Assembly (NCBI GenBank): GCA_964036315.1
Contig: OZ038500.1
Location: 63,008,102-63,072,101, forward strand
Length of the DNA stretch: 64,000 bases
Source: Acanthosepion esculentum
Lineage: Eukaryota; Mollusca; Cephalopoda; Sepiida; Sepiidae
Reading direction: 5' to 3'
The position numbers were made by a program, and so were the translations under genes. Every line of letters starts with the position of its first letter. Positions within the stretch are counted from its first letter, which is position 1. The notes under the pieces were generated by a model. That model was not told where the DNA came from, did no database searches, and saw only the letters and a program-made list of their open reading frames with translations. Of this stretch, positions 23,170-32,831 are shown one piece after another.

Positions 23170-23640
23170 CATTTCCCGTACGATCACCGAAATTAAGCAA
23201 CGTCGATGGGTGACCGCTTAGGAATACCAGGTGTTGTAAGCTTGTATGTGCAGGTAGTTAGGTAGGTCGTTAATTCTGGCATAAAACATTGGAAGTTAGA
23301 AAAACTAAATAAAATTTGCTCCTACTGACAGATCTTTTCGATATTCTTTAATAAAACTTGTTTGAAAGAATTCTTGCTGCCTAAATATACACACACACAG
23401 ATTGTATTTCACAAAACAAAACACCGATCGAATATGTTAATAGTGGAAGATAATGTATTTAAGTCAATGGTTAACTGCTCGGAATTGTTAATCTGAGAAC
23501 CATGTTCTAATTGACGTTGGGTTCATTATAATCACCTACGCGCAAGTATCCTTGAGAAAGGCATGAATCCACCACACTCTTCTCCCCCAACTATGGGTTA
23601 ATTAGTAAGATTTGTATCACTAAACCATTATTATATTTCT
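23170..23640 (+). mobile_element. SINE-1 (5S-derived) copy 2, interrupted
   Basis: The 5S-like head 'cccgtacgatcaccgaaatt' to 'ccaggtgttgtaagcttg' (23176-23245) lacks an internal ~15-bp piece. The tRNA-like part is interrupted at about 23271 and resumes near 23469 with 'ctcggaattgttaatctgag'. The body 'aggcatgaatccaccacact' to 'gggttaattagtaagattt' completes it. Confidence 0.8.
23271..23468 (+). mobile_element. PLE-derived insertion, near-identical to 30500-30697
   Basis: From 'ttaattctggcataaaacat' to 'gataatgtatttaagtca' this block matches 30500-30697 with only a handful of differences. Inside, 23344-23400 encodes 'FNKTCLKEFLLPKYTHT', the N-terminal ORF codons that mark PLE terminal-repeat ends, followed by a CA run. 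The high identity suggests a recent duplication or two insertions of the same young element. Confidence 0.75.
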
Positions 23641-23654
23641 TTCTATCTTTTTTT

Positions 23655-23829
23655 TATCTTATGAAGCCTAGAAAAGGCGAAACGCGTAATCTAATAATTG
23701 CTGCCTAAATACACACACACGTGTGTGTGTGTGTGTGTGTGTGTGTACAGTAGAATACAGAATCCCATAAAGTTTGAAGAATATAAGAAATGGAAAACCG
23801 TTTCATTGAAATTAGATTACGCGTTTCGT

Positions 23830-23835
<6 letters not shown>
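23655..23835. repeat. PLE-type ends in inverted orientation around (AC)n(GT)n
   Basis: The plus arm 23658-23691 has 'cttatgaagcctagaaaagg' then 'cgaaacgcgtaatct' (hammerhead-like with the G5 equivalent changed to U) and runs into 'ttgctgcctaaatacacac' and (AC)n(GT)n (23711-23746). The minus arm 23812-23832 repeats 'gacgaaacgcgtaatcta' inverted, with its stem replaced by (TA)n. Confidence 0.6.
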
Positions 23836-23911
<76 letters not shown>

Positions 23912-23912
23912 G
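23833..23912. repeat. Compound microsatellite (TA)n(GATA)n(GA)n
   Basis: About 18 TA units, then 5-6 GATA units, then about 9 GA units. Confidence 0.95.
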
Positions 23913-24049
23913 AAGAATGTGACTTGTTTTGAATTCCCCTCGACTATTATTAGTTCTCATATCTTTGAATGAACAAATATTCGCATATCTAACAAGGTTA
24001 TATGCATATATGAGTGCAGTTATTTGTACAAACGCCGGATTATGTGTAC

Positions 24050-25495
24050 ACCAGAATTACTGTGCCTAAGAATAACAACCCAGAATTATTCCAGATTCTA
24101 ACATAGTTATTTAACCGCTGCTTGAAGGAGAAATCTTTCCCAGACATGTGGAATTTGGTAAATGTATGCCTGGTCTTCAAGAATGCGGTCAATCGATCCC
24201 CCTCCCTGTATAAACCCATTAGTCTTCTCAGTATCATCAGTAAGCTTTTTGAGACCTTAATCAAAAAGAAGGTTGTTGAGCACCTGTATAGGGACAAGCT
24301 CTTGTGCGACGAGCAGTATGGGCTTCGAAAAGCCCAATCCACTGCTGACGTCCTAACTACCATTACACAGAGAATTAGTGCAGCCTTTGACGACACACAT
24401 ACCGCAAAGACCATAGCATTAAATATCTGGAAGGCTTTCGACAAGGCGTAGCACAAAGGTTTGCTATACAAGCTCTACAGCTATGGAATCACTGGAAGGG
24501 TTTTCTCTATTATAACAGGTAGATCTCTGAAGGTAGTTATTAACGGCCAGTCCTCTGAGGCCCTGGCGGTCAATGCAAGCGTCCCCCAGAGTTCACTTCT
24601 CGGACCAACCCCCTTTCTGATTTACATAAATGATCTACCTCAGAATATAATCTGACCATTTGTAAACGTCTATGTCGACGGTACGACGATATACGGGCGC
24701 ACCTCTTAAAGTCTTGACGCTCAGAGTTTGGAAGTTAACCTCTCTTCTGTCTAACACTAACTTCTCAGTGGGGAAAAACTGGCTGGTTACATTCCATCAT
24801 CGCCGATCAGACTCTGAACTATCGCCAGTCATGATGAACGGATGTCCCCTCAAGGAGGCCTCGTGCCTCGAGATGATATTGGGCCTCAAACTCACACCCG
24901 ACCTCAAGTGGAATTCCTATATACCACCCATCGCTAATGATGCAGGTGAAATGATAGGCTCCGGGCACAGCTCCAATAGGTACCCGACCCCTCATGCTAT
25001 CTTCTACCTTTATAAAAGCCAGATAATACCGAAAATGGAGTACTGTTGCCATATTTGGGCAAGAGCTGCCCAGACTTCACTTTCCAGTCTTGATAGAATT
25101 CAAAAGCATCTCCGAGTCCTTGTGGGAGAAGAATTATTTCACACCCTTCAACCTCTCTCTCACAGAGACGGGATGTGGCGAGTCTCACTGCTCTATCTCT
25201 ACTATCATAGAAAATGCTTGGACGAATTGCATCTCCTGGCTCCGCCAGGTCTAATCTTCACAGCTAGGACCCGCCATGCCACTTACATAGTAGAAAACCA
25301 CCCATATTTTCTCCGTATTACATCGGCGAGAAGTAAGTTTCACTCAAACAGCTTCTTCCCGTGAACCATTGCCCTATGGAACAGATTCCGTAAAGGATGT
25401 TTCTCCGATCACTACAATCTTAACCGGTTCAAGTCTAAAGTTAACCGTTATCTTCCCTTCCTATCTAAACTACCCCTTATCGTAACCTTCTAACA
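24050..25495 (+). pseudogene. LINE-B reverse transcriptase (Jockey/CR1 group), nearly full RT domain but inactivated
   Basis: Reading through three frames: 'RCLKEKSFPDMWNLVNVCLV' (24110-24170), 'YKPISLLSIISKLFE', 'DEQYGLRKAQSTADVL', 'TIALNIWKAFDKA' (about 24412-24447), 'YSYGITGRVFSIITGRS', 'VNASVPQSSLLGPTPFLIYI', then a Y-V-D-G box at 24671-24682, 'CCHIWARAAQTSLSSLDRIQ' and 'LQPLSHRD'. RT motifs normally read LDxxKAFD, NAGVPQGSxLGP and YADD. Here motif A is ALNIWKAFD (catalytic D to N) and motif C is YVDG (second D to G). Stops occur at 24449, 24653 and near 25363. The endonuclease domain is absent. Related scraps are at 55385-56970. Confidence 0.88.
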
Positions 25496-25546
25496 CGAGT
25501 AGACCACGGACAGGGTAAACTCTGCTGTAAAAAAAAATTAGAATTA

Positions 25547-25642
25547 AAAAAATTACTAGCGTGTACGTGGGTTCTGGCATAGAATAAGAGGAAGAACAAA
25601 AAGAAAAAAAGAAAAAAAGAAAAGAAAGCGAGGGAGTTAGAG
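25547..25642. repeat. Purine-rich low-complexity stretch
   Basis: An A/G-rich strand ('aaaaagaaaaaaagaaaa' type). Long open frames on the other strand (runs of F, L and S) are artefacts of this composition. Confidence 0.7.
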
Positions 25643-25974
25643 GTGAGAGAATCCATACATCTGCGCATGCGCGTGTGTGCATGCGTTATAAATTATAAGA
25701 GTCAGTGTTGGCAAAGGCGAAAACTTTTCTGTATCCTGGAAGCTAGCGAGTTAAATCTGTTAAATAGAGATTAGAAGACAGCTGGTTAAGCAAAGGAAAT
25801 AAAAGCAAAGGAAATAAAAGCAAAGAGCGAAAAGAAGCAGGAAATCACGGAATGATAGTGGGAAGATACTGACTAAAAAGAAAAAAGAATTAAGGCGATG
25901 GAGAAAACAAAACAAAAACAGGAAAGGGCAAAAGAGAAATTATTCTATGGATATACTTTATTTCAACACACTGC

Positions 25975-26004
25975 AATAATAATAATAATAATAATAATAA
26001 TAAT
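25975..26004 (-). repeat. (ATT)n microsatellite at the 3' end of SINE-4
   Basis: About ten AAT triplets on the plus strand. Read on the minus strand this is an (ATT)n tail directly after the SINE-4 3' end, the same junction as at 51327-51381. Confidence 0.9.
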
Positions 26005-26019
26005 CAGCTAGTCATTTCT

Positions 26020-26450
26020 GAACACACCCGCCTGCTAGGGCGGCTAGCTAATCCCTGCTGCAGACGCCTGGTCAGACACATTTTCGTTTGTTCAACACCC
26101 ATAGAGCTCCACCTGTGGCTTATACTTCTGAGCGAACCTTAGTTATTGTTTTTAGGAGAGAGCGCATCGCTTGGCGTGTTCAACAGCCTGAACAAGGTCA
26201 TTAAGTTCAAAACCTCGGCCACGATGACTTGCTGACTTCGTATCGGCACAACCGTCGACAGCTTCTGAAGAGATTCGTCTTCTCAATTTCCCTCACAAAG
26301 TTTGGAGGAAACCTCGGGGTATGGTTTTCAGGCACTTTCCAAATTTGTCGCACGTTGGGGTCGCCTCACCATGCAGGCAACATCAAGAAATCACCTCTCT
26401 AGCCATGGTGAATTTCACAGCCGTGTCTCATGAACTGAAAAAGGAACTTT
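26020..26450 (-). mobile_element. SINE-4 copy, diverged head
   Basis: The reverse complement contains the body blocks 'gtgtttgaaa/gtgcctgaaaac', 'gccgaggttttgaactta', 'ctaaggttcgctcagaagta' and 'acaggtggagctctatgggt', in the same order as 13100-13420. The tRNA-like head is not clearly preserved. The 66-codon open frame inside it is a shadow. Confidence 0.75.
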
Positions 26451-26816
26451 CTACTCACTCGGCCACGCACCCAATACATATATACATGCATACATATGCA
26501 CATTTGATTAAAAACCAGTGAAAGTTCTTTGTGGATTTTTTTCTTTTTTTTCTTCTTTTTTTTTTTTTAAATTTTTTAATGTTTTTAATAATTGTTCTGA
26601 GTTCAGATTAGTATTTGTAAATTCTGTAAATATATCTGTCCATGTCTAAACGCTTTCAGCTTGACATTTTTGTTTTGTTGGCAATGTCGTCAATAAATTT
26701 TTACAATATCAAACCGGAAAATTAAAAAAAAGAAAAGATTAGAAACACTGAAAATGTAAATAAAAAATAATTAAGAAACTGTCAGTGTTTTTGAAACAGG
26801 CATGAATAAATGGAAA

Positions 26817-26850
26817 AAAAATACTGCCCAAATACACCCAATTCATATCA
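26817..26850 (+). mobile_element. PLE terminal scrap
   Basis: 'aaaatactgcccaaatacac' matches the 'xLLPKYT' coding end of PLE terminal repeats. A very short remnant. Confidence 0.35.
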
Positions 26851-26938
26851 CACACAAACACACACTCACAAATAAATAGATACATATTGCATGGTAGTTG
26901 CCAATTTATGCTTCAATGCAACCTTCAGACTAAATATG

Positions 26939-26940
<2 letters not shown>

Positions 26941-26985
<45 letters not shown>
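26941..26985. repeat. (TA)n microsatellite
   Basis: About 22 TA units, located just before the palindrome at 27000-27180. Confidence 0.95.
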
Positions 26986-26987
<2 letters not shown>

Positions 26988-26999
26988 AAATATAGTCTT

Positions 27000-27245
27000 A
27001 AAGTGTGCTATATTTATGGGATAAAGTGCTCAATATCAGAGATAGAGCGTGTGTAAATATAAAAGTGAACATAGAAGTCAACATTTAGAGGCGATAGTCT
27101 GTTTCATGCTAGATGCATCTAGCATGAAACAGACAGTTGCCTTTAAGTGTGGACTTCTATGTTCACTTTTATATTTATATATATAATATTTCGATATTAT
27201 ATATTATATATATATAATATATATATTATATATATATATTGTCAT
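27000..27245. repeat. ~60-bp-arm palindrome with almost no loop, plus TA-rich flank
   Basis: The left arm 27056-27119 ('aaatataaaagtgaacatag' ... 'catgctagatg') and right arm 27115-27177 ('catctagcatgaaacagac' ... 'gttcacttttatattt') meet without a spacer. The conserved end signature occurs inverted at 27022-27048 ('gtgctcaatatcagagatag'). TA-rich sequence continues to 27240. I interpret it as fused inverted PLE ends. Confidence 0.8.
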
Positions 27246-27288
27246 CCACAGACAGACTGTTTCGCTGTATCACAGCTCATCAATGTGG
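27246..27288 (-). ncRNA. Hammerhead ribozyme relic (minimal, short stem III), one core base changed
   Basis: On the minus strand the 43-nt segment folds as a hammerhead. Helix I is CCACA (plus 27284-27288) with UGUGG (27246-27250), 5 bp. The core UUGAUGA is at 27277-27283. Helix II is GCUGU/ACAGC with loop GAU (27064-type positions 27264-27276). GAAA is at 27260-27263. A three-pair helix III is ACA/UGU with loop GUC, ending in the cleavage triplet G-U-C at 27251-27253. All conserved positions match the consensus CUGAUGA...GAAA...UH except C3, which is U. PLE terminal repeats are known to carry minimal hammerheads of this design, and a PLE on the same strand lies upstream (27781-29299). The C3 change probably cripples cleavage. 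Confidence 0.75.
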
Positions 27289-27377
27289 CTAGACGTCCGG
27301 TTGCCTCCAGCTAGGATCGAAACCCAACTGAATTAGTGTCAGTCGGGTTTCGTTGACGCACGGCAGGGATGAAGGAG

Positions 27378-27378
<1 letters not shown>

Positions 27379-27466
<88 letters not shown>
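27379..27466. repeat. (TA)n microsatellite (longest in the window)
   Basis: About 44 uninterrupted TA units. The isoleucine/tyrosine repeat ORF here is an artefact. Confidence 0.97.
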
Positions 27467-27467
<1 letters not shown>

Positions 27468-27635
27468 GCATTGGGACAACAGATAATTATTTAAACATAT
27501 ATTGTTAAATATAACAGACAATGAATGTCTATTATATTTGATCATGAGCCGTTCTAAATGTACAAACATACGAAGAACGGCTCATGATGAAACATAATAG
27601 ACATATATGTCTATATATATATATATATACACTCA

Positions 27636-27777
27636 CCTGAAGATTGCGTTATGCATGAAACGCCGAGTTGCGCTACTGGTGAGGGATATGATAATATGTA
27701 TATTTATTAATATATACTTAATAGCTCTAATAGTTATATTACATCGAGAACTGTTTTATTAGCACCAACACTATTTG

Positions 27778-27780
<3 letters not shown>
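27636..27780 (+). repeat. PLE-type terminal repeat with hammerhead-like core
   Basis: 'cctgaagattgcgttatgca' then 'tgaaacgccgagttgcg' (27636-27673) gives CTGAAGA, a TGC/GCA stem and GAAAC. It is followed by 'gatatgataatatgtatatt' and the conserved 'catcgagaactgttttatta' (27740-27760), then (TA)n. The second half is duplicated at 19815-19890. Confidence 0.6.
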
Positions 27781-27812
<32 letters not shown>

Positions 27813-29235
27813 TACATGTTTCATTAAATAATATAGACAAGTGTTGTCTATATATTTTATGTAAGTTCTTTTCATATCGTCTGAAGAGCTTAATAACATT
27901 ATCATTAAACAATGAAAGAAAATCACAATATTGATACATATTTTTAATCCAATCTAAGCTTTCGGCTTACATAAGCCATTATCAAAGATGACAATTACAC
28001 AATATATTAAGCGATACACGAACAAGAAATTGATGATAGTCTGTTTTTGTTTACATGGATGATTCCCAAGCAACGATAAACACGTGCATATAAGACGCTG
28101 AAAGCGAAAATCGCACAACAGCTCATGACGTCACACATGACCACGAGAGAGTGAATCCGATGAGTATTGAGTATGGAAAGCCGTTGGTATGAACCAATGG
28201 CTTCTGTTACTAATTATAGGCATTTAAGGATATTTGTGGAGATTTCATAGTTTATTTTGTTCAGGTTAGGTTTCAACTGTTTTATGTATATAGCTTCAAG
28301 AATTTTTACTTTTTGTTTATTGTTTTCATGTTTAAGTATAGTTGTATTTTCGACGAGGATATTCCGGAATTGTGTATGCGGCCAGGCATGTTGTTTTAAA
28401 TGCCTAAAAATGTTAGAGTTATCATTCAAATGTAGTGTCAAACGTCGTGAAAGCGAGTTTGTGGTGTGACCAACATAGATATTATTTAGTTCGTTGGAGA
28501 TACAATCTCCCAAAGGGCACCTGAATTTGTAAACTATGTTGGTTTTTTTCAAATCGCTAACCGGGGGAGAAGAATCATTGCGAATAATTGAGTTGGATAT
28601 ACTAGATTTAGTGTAGTATATAATTAACTTAACTTTTTTGCTAGGATCTGTTGTAGATATGTTAGTATTTACTAATTTTTTTAGTATATTTTCATCTTGT
28701 TTATAATTAGTATGCATTTCATTACGATATAGGAGATTAATATGTTTGAGATTAGTAGAAGCAGTATTATGCTTAGTATTGAGATTTCTAAGAAAGCATC
28801 TTATTTGTTCATCAATGATATAGTTTGGAAAACTATTATTAACAAGTATTTGTTTTATATTCTTTAGTTCACTGTAAAAAATCTGTTTTGTGGATGAATT
28901 AGTCTCTGCACGATGTATTAGATTTTTTATAATTGCTATTTTGTAGTAATATGGGCATTCGCTCTTGTAGTTAAGTGTACATGAATTTATGCTAGTAGGT
29001 TTTTTATATGGCGAAATAGTAAATTTGTTATTATTTGTGTTTATCAATATGTCAAGGAAAGGAATTTTATTATTAGTATTGAGTTCATACGTGAATTTGA
29101 GGACAGAATTATTTTGGAAACATTTTTGTAGTTGAAGTATTTCATCTGTATTTTCAACTAACATAAGAATATCATCAACGTATATTACATAGATGGATGG
29201 TTTTTTAAAGTCTGTAAATATCAGTATATGTAAAA

Positions 29236-29296
<61 letters not shown>

Positions 29297-29299
29297 CAA
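27781..29299 (-). mobile_element. Penelope-like element, 5'-truncated, bounded by (TA)n on both sides
   Basis: In minus-strand order: (TA)n (29294-29238); the RT/GIY-YIG ORF (29237-28214); a 3' UTR; a hammerhead-like hairpin at 27985-27949 ('tttgataatggcttatg' then 'taagccgaaagctta'); N-terminal PLE ORF codons 'RRYEKNLHKIYRQHLSILFN' (27890-27835) with 'ETCMN'; and (TA)n (27810-27780). The N-terminal codons downstream of the stop show that this is the 3' copy of a Penelope pseudo-LTR, which by its known structure includes the start of the ORF. The same layout is seen on the plus strand at 48660-49712. Confidence 0.85.
28214..29237 (-). pseudogene. Penelope-like RT C-terminal part fused to GIY-YIG endonuclease
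   Basis: An open frame of about 340 meaningful codons (the first ~20 codons are TA-repeat artefact). The RT catalytic box is 'VIYVDDILMLV' (29190-29158), followed by 'KFTYELNTNNKIPFLDILI', as expected for PLE palm and thumb. The C-terminal part has the GIY-YIG nuclease signature: 'YKFRCPLGDC', 'NNIYVGHTTNSLSRRL', a conserved H in 'FRHLKQHAW', the glutamate in 'KILEAIYIKQLKPNLN' and the final asparagine. The active residues of both the palm box and the nuclease appear intact. The N-terminal half of the RT is missing, so the copy is defective, although the remaining frame is undisturbed and looks young. The (TA)n directly upstream marks the truncation point. Confidence 0.9.
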
Positions 29300-29703
29300 T
29301 GATGAGTAGCCGATTTACCTATGCAGTTCCTCCTAGCACCAAACCAGCAAAAAAAATAAGCAATCTAGAGGTCATGACCGTAAATGATCTTCAGCATTAG
29401 CCATAAACAGCATAAACTGTGAATGGCCAATTTCCTCTTCCCTCACTTCCATTAATCTCCCAGTGACCCAGCTCGCTACAGCCATCTTAAGGAGTAGTGG
29501 CACTTGGTCTGAAGATACATAAAAACATTGAAACCATAAGTTATCGTACCGTGTTGATGCTATATCCATAAAGTTCTATTTCTGGTATTGACCCCTGCTT
29601 CCATGTAAATAAATTTTATATTCTTATATCGGATAAGTTTTCCTTTCGTTTTTATTCCTCTTACAGATATATTGTATTTGAAGTTTTTTTTTTATCTCCC
29701 CTC

Positions 29704-29775
29704 CATTATATATATATATAATTGTGTATTTGGGTAGTAACCCCTTTTTTATACAAGTTTTATTAAATACGATTG
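29704..29775 (-). mobile_element. PLE terminal-repeat end plus (TA)n
   Basis: On the minus strand this reads 'VFNKTCIKKGLLPKYTIIYI', i.e. the PLE N-terminal codons up to LLPKYT, followed by TA repeats. Confidence 0.65.
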
Positions 29776-29864
29776 ACTAGGTACTGCGATTAAGCCTTTT
29801 TATTTAATTTTTCTTGTGTCCGCATAAATATTTTTTTATGGACATAAAGTGTGTAAAAATTGTC

Positions 29865-29868
<4 letters not shown>

Positions 29869-29921
<53 letters not shown>

Positions 29922-29950
29922 GTATTTAGGCAGCAAATCACTTTATAAAA
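29869..29950 (-). mobile_element. PLE terminal-repeat end plus (TA)n
   Basis: The minus strand reads 'SDLLPKYTNIYIYI' across 29935-29905 and continues into about 24 TA units (29869-29918). The end point is the same as at 29704-29775. Confidence 0.6.
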
Positions 29951-29989
29951 CACACACAAACTATTTCTAATTCTAACAGTTGAAATATA

Positions 29990-30147
29990 ATCCTTGATAA
30001 TGGCTAAATGTATAGCCGAAAACGCTCGGAAAAGAACATTCGGACAATTTTTATATAATTTATCCTCTGAAAAGAAAAACTTTATTAGATCACACGAGAA
30101 ATTATATAAAAAACTAAATAAAAGCACCTTGTCAGTCGTTTTTAATG

Positions 30148-30186
<39 letters not shown>
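29990..30186 (+). mobile_element. Solo PLE pseudo-LTR with hammerhead-like hairpin
   Basis: 'ccttgataatggctaaatgt' and 'atagccgaaaacgctcgg' (29992-30029) form UUGAUAA, a GGCUA/UAGCC stem and GAAA. N-terminal PLE codons follow in frame ('LYNLSSEKKNFIRSHEKLYK', 'KLNKSTLSVVFNE'), stopping at FNE and entering (TA)n (30150-30186). 35310-35520 is a sister copy. The G8 position is A in all of these. Confidence 0.7.
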
Positions 30187-30192
<6 letters not shown>

Positions 30193-30251
30193 AAGGAAAG
30201 AACAGTAAGATATAAAATCCGGTGTTCTTATAGATATTTTTATTTTTACAC

Positions 30252-30518
30252 AATAGTGCTCTATGTAAATTTAAATTTACAGAGCATTAATATTATAAAT
30301 TAATAGATTTAAAATATGGTTTTACCGCTACACACATATATATATATATAACACTATTGACATTTATAAAATTAAATATATTACCGTTAGATTTTTTAAC
30401 TTCCGATTAGTTGTTTTATGTCAGAATTAACTTTCCTTTGTTTATTGTATCAACCCGAGTACTCGGAAGGATACAATAAAGGAAATTTATAAAAAGTTAA
30501 TTCTGGCAATAACAAAAT
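30252..30518. repeat. Two consecutive hairpins with PLE-type end signatures
   Basis: A short palindrome 'agtgctctatgtaaatttaa' / inverted (30257-30285) is followed by a larger one: left arm 30408-30453 ('gttttatgtcagaattaact'), right arm 30470-30518 ('aagttaattctggcaataac'). The right arm continues into the repeat copy at 30500-30697. Confidence 0.6.
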
Positions 30519-30697
30519 ATTAGGAAGTTAGAAAAACTAAATAAAATTTGCTCCTACTGACAGATCTTTTCAATATTCTTTAATAAAACTTGTTTGAAAA
30601 AATTCTTGCTGCCTAAATATACACACACAGATTGTATTTCACAAAACAAAACACCGATCGAATATGTTAATAGTGGAAGATAATGTATTTAAGTCAA
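30500..30697 (+). mobile_element. Second copy of the 23271-23468 PLE-derived block
   Basis: Same boundaries and nearly the same sequence as 23271-23468, including 'FNKTCLKKFLLPKYTHT' (30570-30625) and the downstream 'ccgatcgaatatgttaatag' segment. Confidence 0.75.
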
Positions 30698-30806
30698 ACA
30701 GTCTTTGCAATTGTACTAATCTATATGAAAGATAGAACAACAACAACAATAATAATAATAATAACATTGGCCTTGGAAAATTTGCAACTTTTATGGGAAG
30801 GAAACG

Positions 30807-31353
30807 TGTCGGAGTTAGCTCCTCCTCATTTCCTTAATCCTTCAACAGGGGTCTCTCTCCCACGAGTATAAATACTGGCCGACCTTTCTCTCTCTCTCTT
30901 TTTCCGACTTACGCCTCGGGCGGCCATCTCGCGTGGAGATGAGGTAAAAAAATCTCTTTTTCGACTCAGGCCTTGAGCCGCTACCTCGTGCGGAGGCGAG
31001 GTATAAAACTTTCTCTTTTTCACTTACACCAATATGTGACCTCTCACGCATACAGCGTTTCCCATATTCTGGGAACACGCTAAGAACAATACATGTACGT
31101 ACGGACACTCAACACAAAACACACACATAACTTCTCCATACAAACACTATGTAACTTTTCATGTCTTCGTGTATTAACGTATTTGTTTACTCATAATATA
31201 TATTTGTTTGCATATATGTACCGGTCTTGTTTGTTTTCTTTATCTTCTTTGGACTTCATTATTGTCCAACATTCCAGTGTAGCTGGACCGACTAGCAGGA
31301 AATCTTAACCTTCTGATATCTCATCACATTTCAACCCCCAACGGTCCGCTACA
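30807..31353 (+). mobile_element. LTR-1 solo LTR, copy 3
   Basis: Begins TGTCGGAGTTAG and ends GGTCCGCTACA. The flanking tetramers are AACG (30803-30806) and AACT (31354-31357), an imperfect duplication. The TATA box 'tataaata' is at 30867-30874. The CG-rich 'gaggta' block that is single in copies 1 and 2 is present twice here (30905-30945 and 30960-31005). 'gtttcccatattctgggaac' is conserved at 31055-31074. Confidence 0.88.
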
Positions 31354-31359
31354 AACTGC

Positions 31360-31877
31360 AAGAAATTTGTATGAACATCACTCAGACCTGTTTACAGACA
31401 TAGGACCTATAAGGATTTTATGGGATTTTACAATATACGCAGACAGAACTATCAAAACAAATCGCCCAGAATGTGCTTTCTTATTGACATGGCAGTCCTC
31501 GCAGACTGTCATGTAGCGTTGAAGATCTTCAAAATGCAAAGATATTTATGTGGAAATCTTTAAAAAAAAATGTACAGGATGACACCAATAATTTCAGTTG
31601 TGGTTGGGGCCCTCAGTTCGATTGTAAAAGGTTATGACAGACTCATTGCATGGATCTCTGGCAGGCACATGCCTTTAAAGAAATACAAAAGAAATGTTCT
31701 CACAAGCATAGCTCACACATTACAAAGAGCTTTATCTATGTGTGTGGTCTTAAGTTGTTTTATTTTATTTTTTAAATGTTTAGTGGAAAATATCATGATG
31801 CAAACAGTTTTGTAATTATACTGTCCGTAGATCTCTTGTTGGGACCCAGGAGGAAGTGAGTATACAATATAAATGAA

Positions 31878-31880
<3 letters not shown>
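31360..31880 (+). mobile_element. LINE-D (restriction-like-endonuclease LINE) 3' fragment
   Basis: Reads 'LYEHHSDLFTDIGPIRILWD', 'FTIYADRTIKTNRPECAFLI', 'DMAVLADCHVALKIF' and then 'MTPIISVVVGALSSIVKGYD', 'VLTSIAHTLQRALSM'. The block RP(D/E)...LIDMAVP is the restriction-like endonuclease active-site region of R2-superfamily LINEs; here the PD aspartate is replaced by glutamate (RPE). The 3' UTR ('tagatctcttgttgggaccc') runs to about 31880 and joins an (AAT)n run. Confidence 0.75.

Positions 31881-31926
<46 letters not shown>
31881..31926 (+). repeat. (AAT)n microsatellite joining two LINE-D copies
   Basis: About 15 AAT triplets, placed between the 3' UTR of one LINE-D copy and the 5'-truncated start of the next. 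Confidence 0.95.
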
Positions 31927-32285
31927 TGATATGGCTTGCCCAGCAGACTGTAACATAGAAACAAAGGAATTTGAAAAACTATCGAAGTATAAAGATCTTG
32001 AAACCGAAATAGAAAAATGTGGAAATTGAAAACCAGAATAGTACCAGTCATGGTAGGTGCGCATGGAATGATAAAAAAGGAACACAGCAACACATTGAAA
32101 AAATGGCTGGAAATTCCAGCTTAAGAGAAATACAAAAAATTGTCTTGATAAGTACAGCCCACACACTAAGAACGTTGTCCATGTAACGCTAGTGATGTTA
32201 TAGGAGTTAGAAAAAGAAGTCATGAAATGTAGGCATAAGAGCACACCACTATCTGCCTTAGGTCTTCCCGTAGACTGGTAGGTAA
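31927..32285 (+). mobile_element. LINE-D second fragment, truncated at the endonuclease active site
   Basis: Begins exactly at 'IDMACPADCNIETKEFEKLS', continues 'KYKDLETEIEKCGN' and, after stops, 'TRIVPVMVGAHGMIKKE' and 'STAHTLRTLSM'. The 3' UTR resembles that of the preceding copy. The fragment starts in the middle of the nuclease motif immediately after (AAT)n, as does the minus-strand copy at 52830-53057. Confidence 0.75.
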
Positions 32286-32454
32286 TGTGACCATAGCAGA
32301 AAGTGAATAATAATAATAATAATTTAAATAAATTTGTACAGTTAGTAGATTTGATAGAACTGTTTTTTTTAATTTATAACATAAATACAGTTCTCTATCA
32401 AATCCCCTGAACAGTAAATGTGGATCCATAAATCAATATTCAATAGCGAAGAGT

Positions 32455-32456
<2 letters not shown>

Positions 32457-32534
<78 letters not shown>

Positions 32535-32831
32535 AATTGGACAAGGTCCGACAATTTATTTAAAGACATTTTTTATGATATGTTTAACTTTCTTTTTATA
32601 GATACAAGTATTTAAGCAAATGCTCTGTTTTATAATAAACAGTATTAAATAACATTTACCGGCCTGAATGTCCGAGAAATTTCGGAGAACGAAAATTTTC
32701 TATGAAAATTTCTCGGACATTCAGGCCGGTAAATGTAAATGTTATTTAATACTGTTTATTATAAAACAGAGCATTTGCTTAAATACTTGTATCTATAAAA
32801 AGAACGTTAAATATATCATAAAAAATTTCTT

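Noticed and set aside
27339..27569. ORF of alternating I and Y residues
   Set aside because: It is translation of a (TA)n microsatellite; the same applies to similar frames at 19845-20087, 29804-30253 and 32369-32615.
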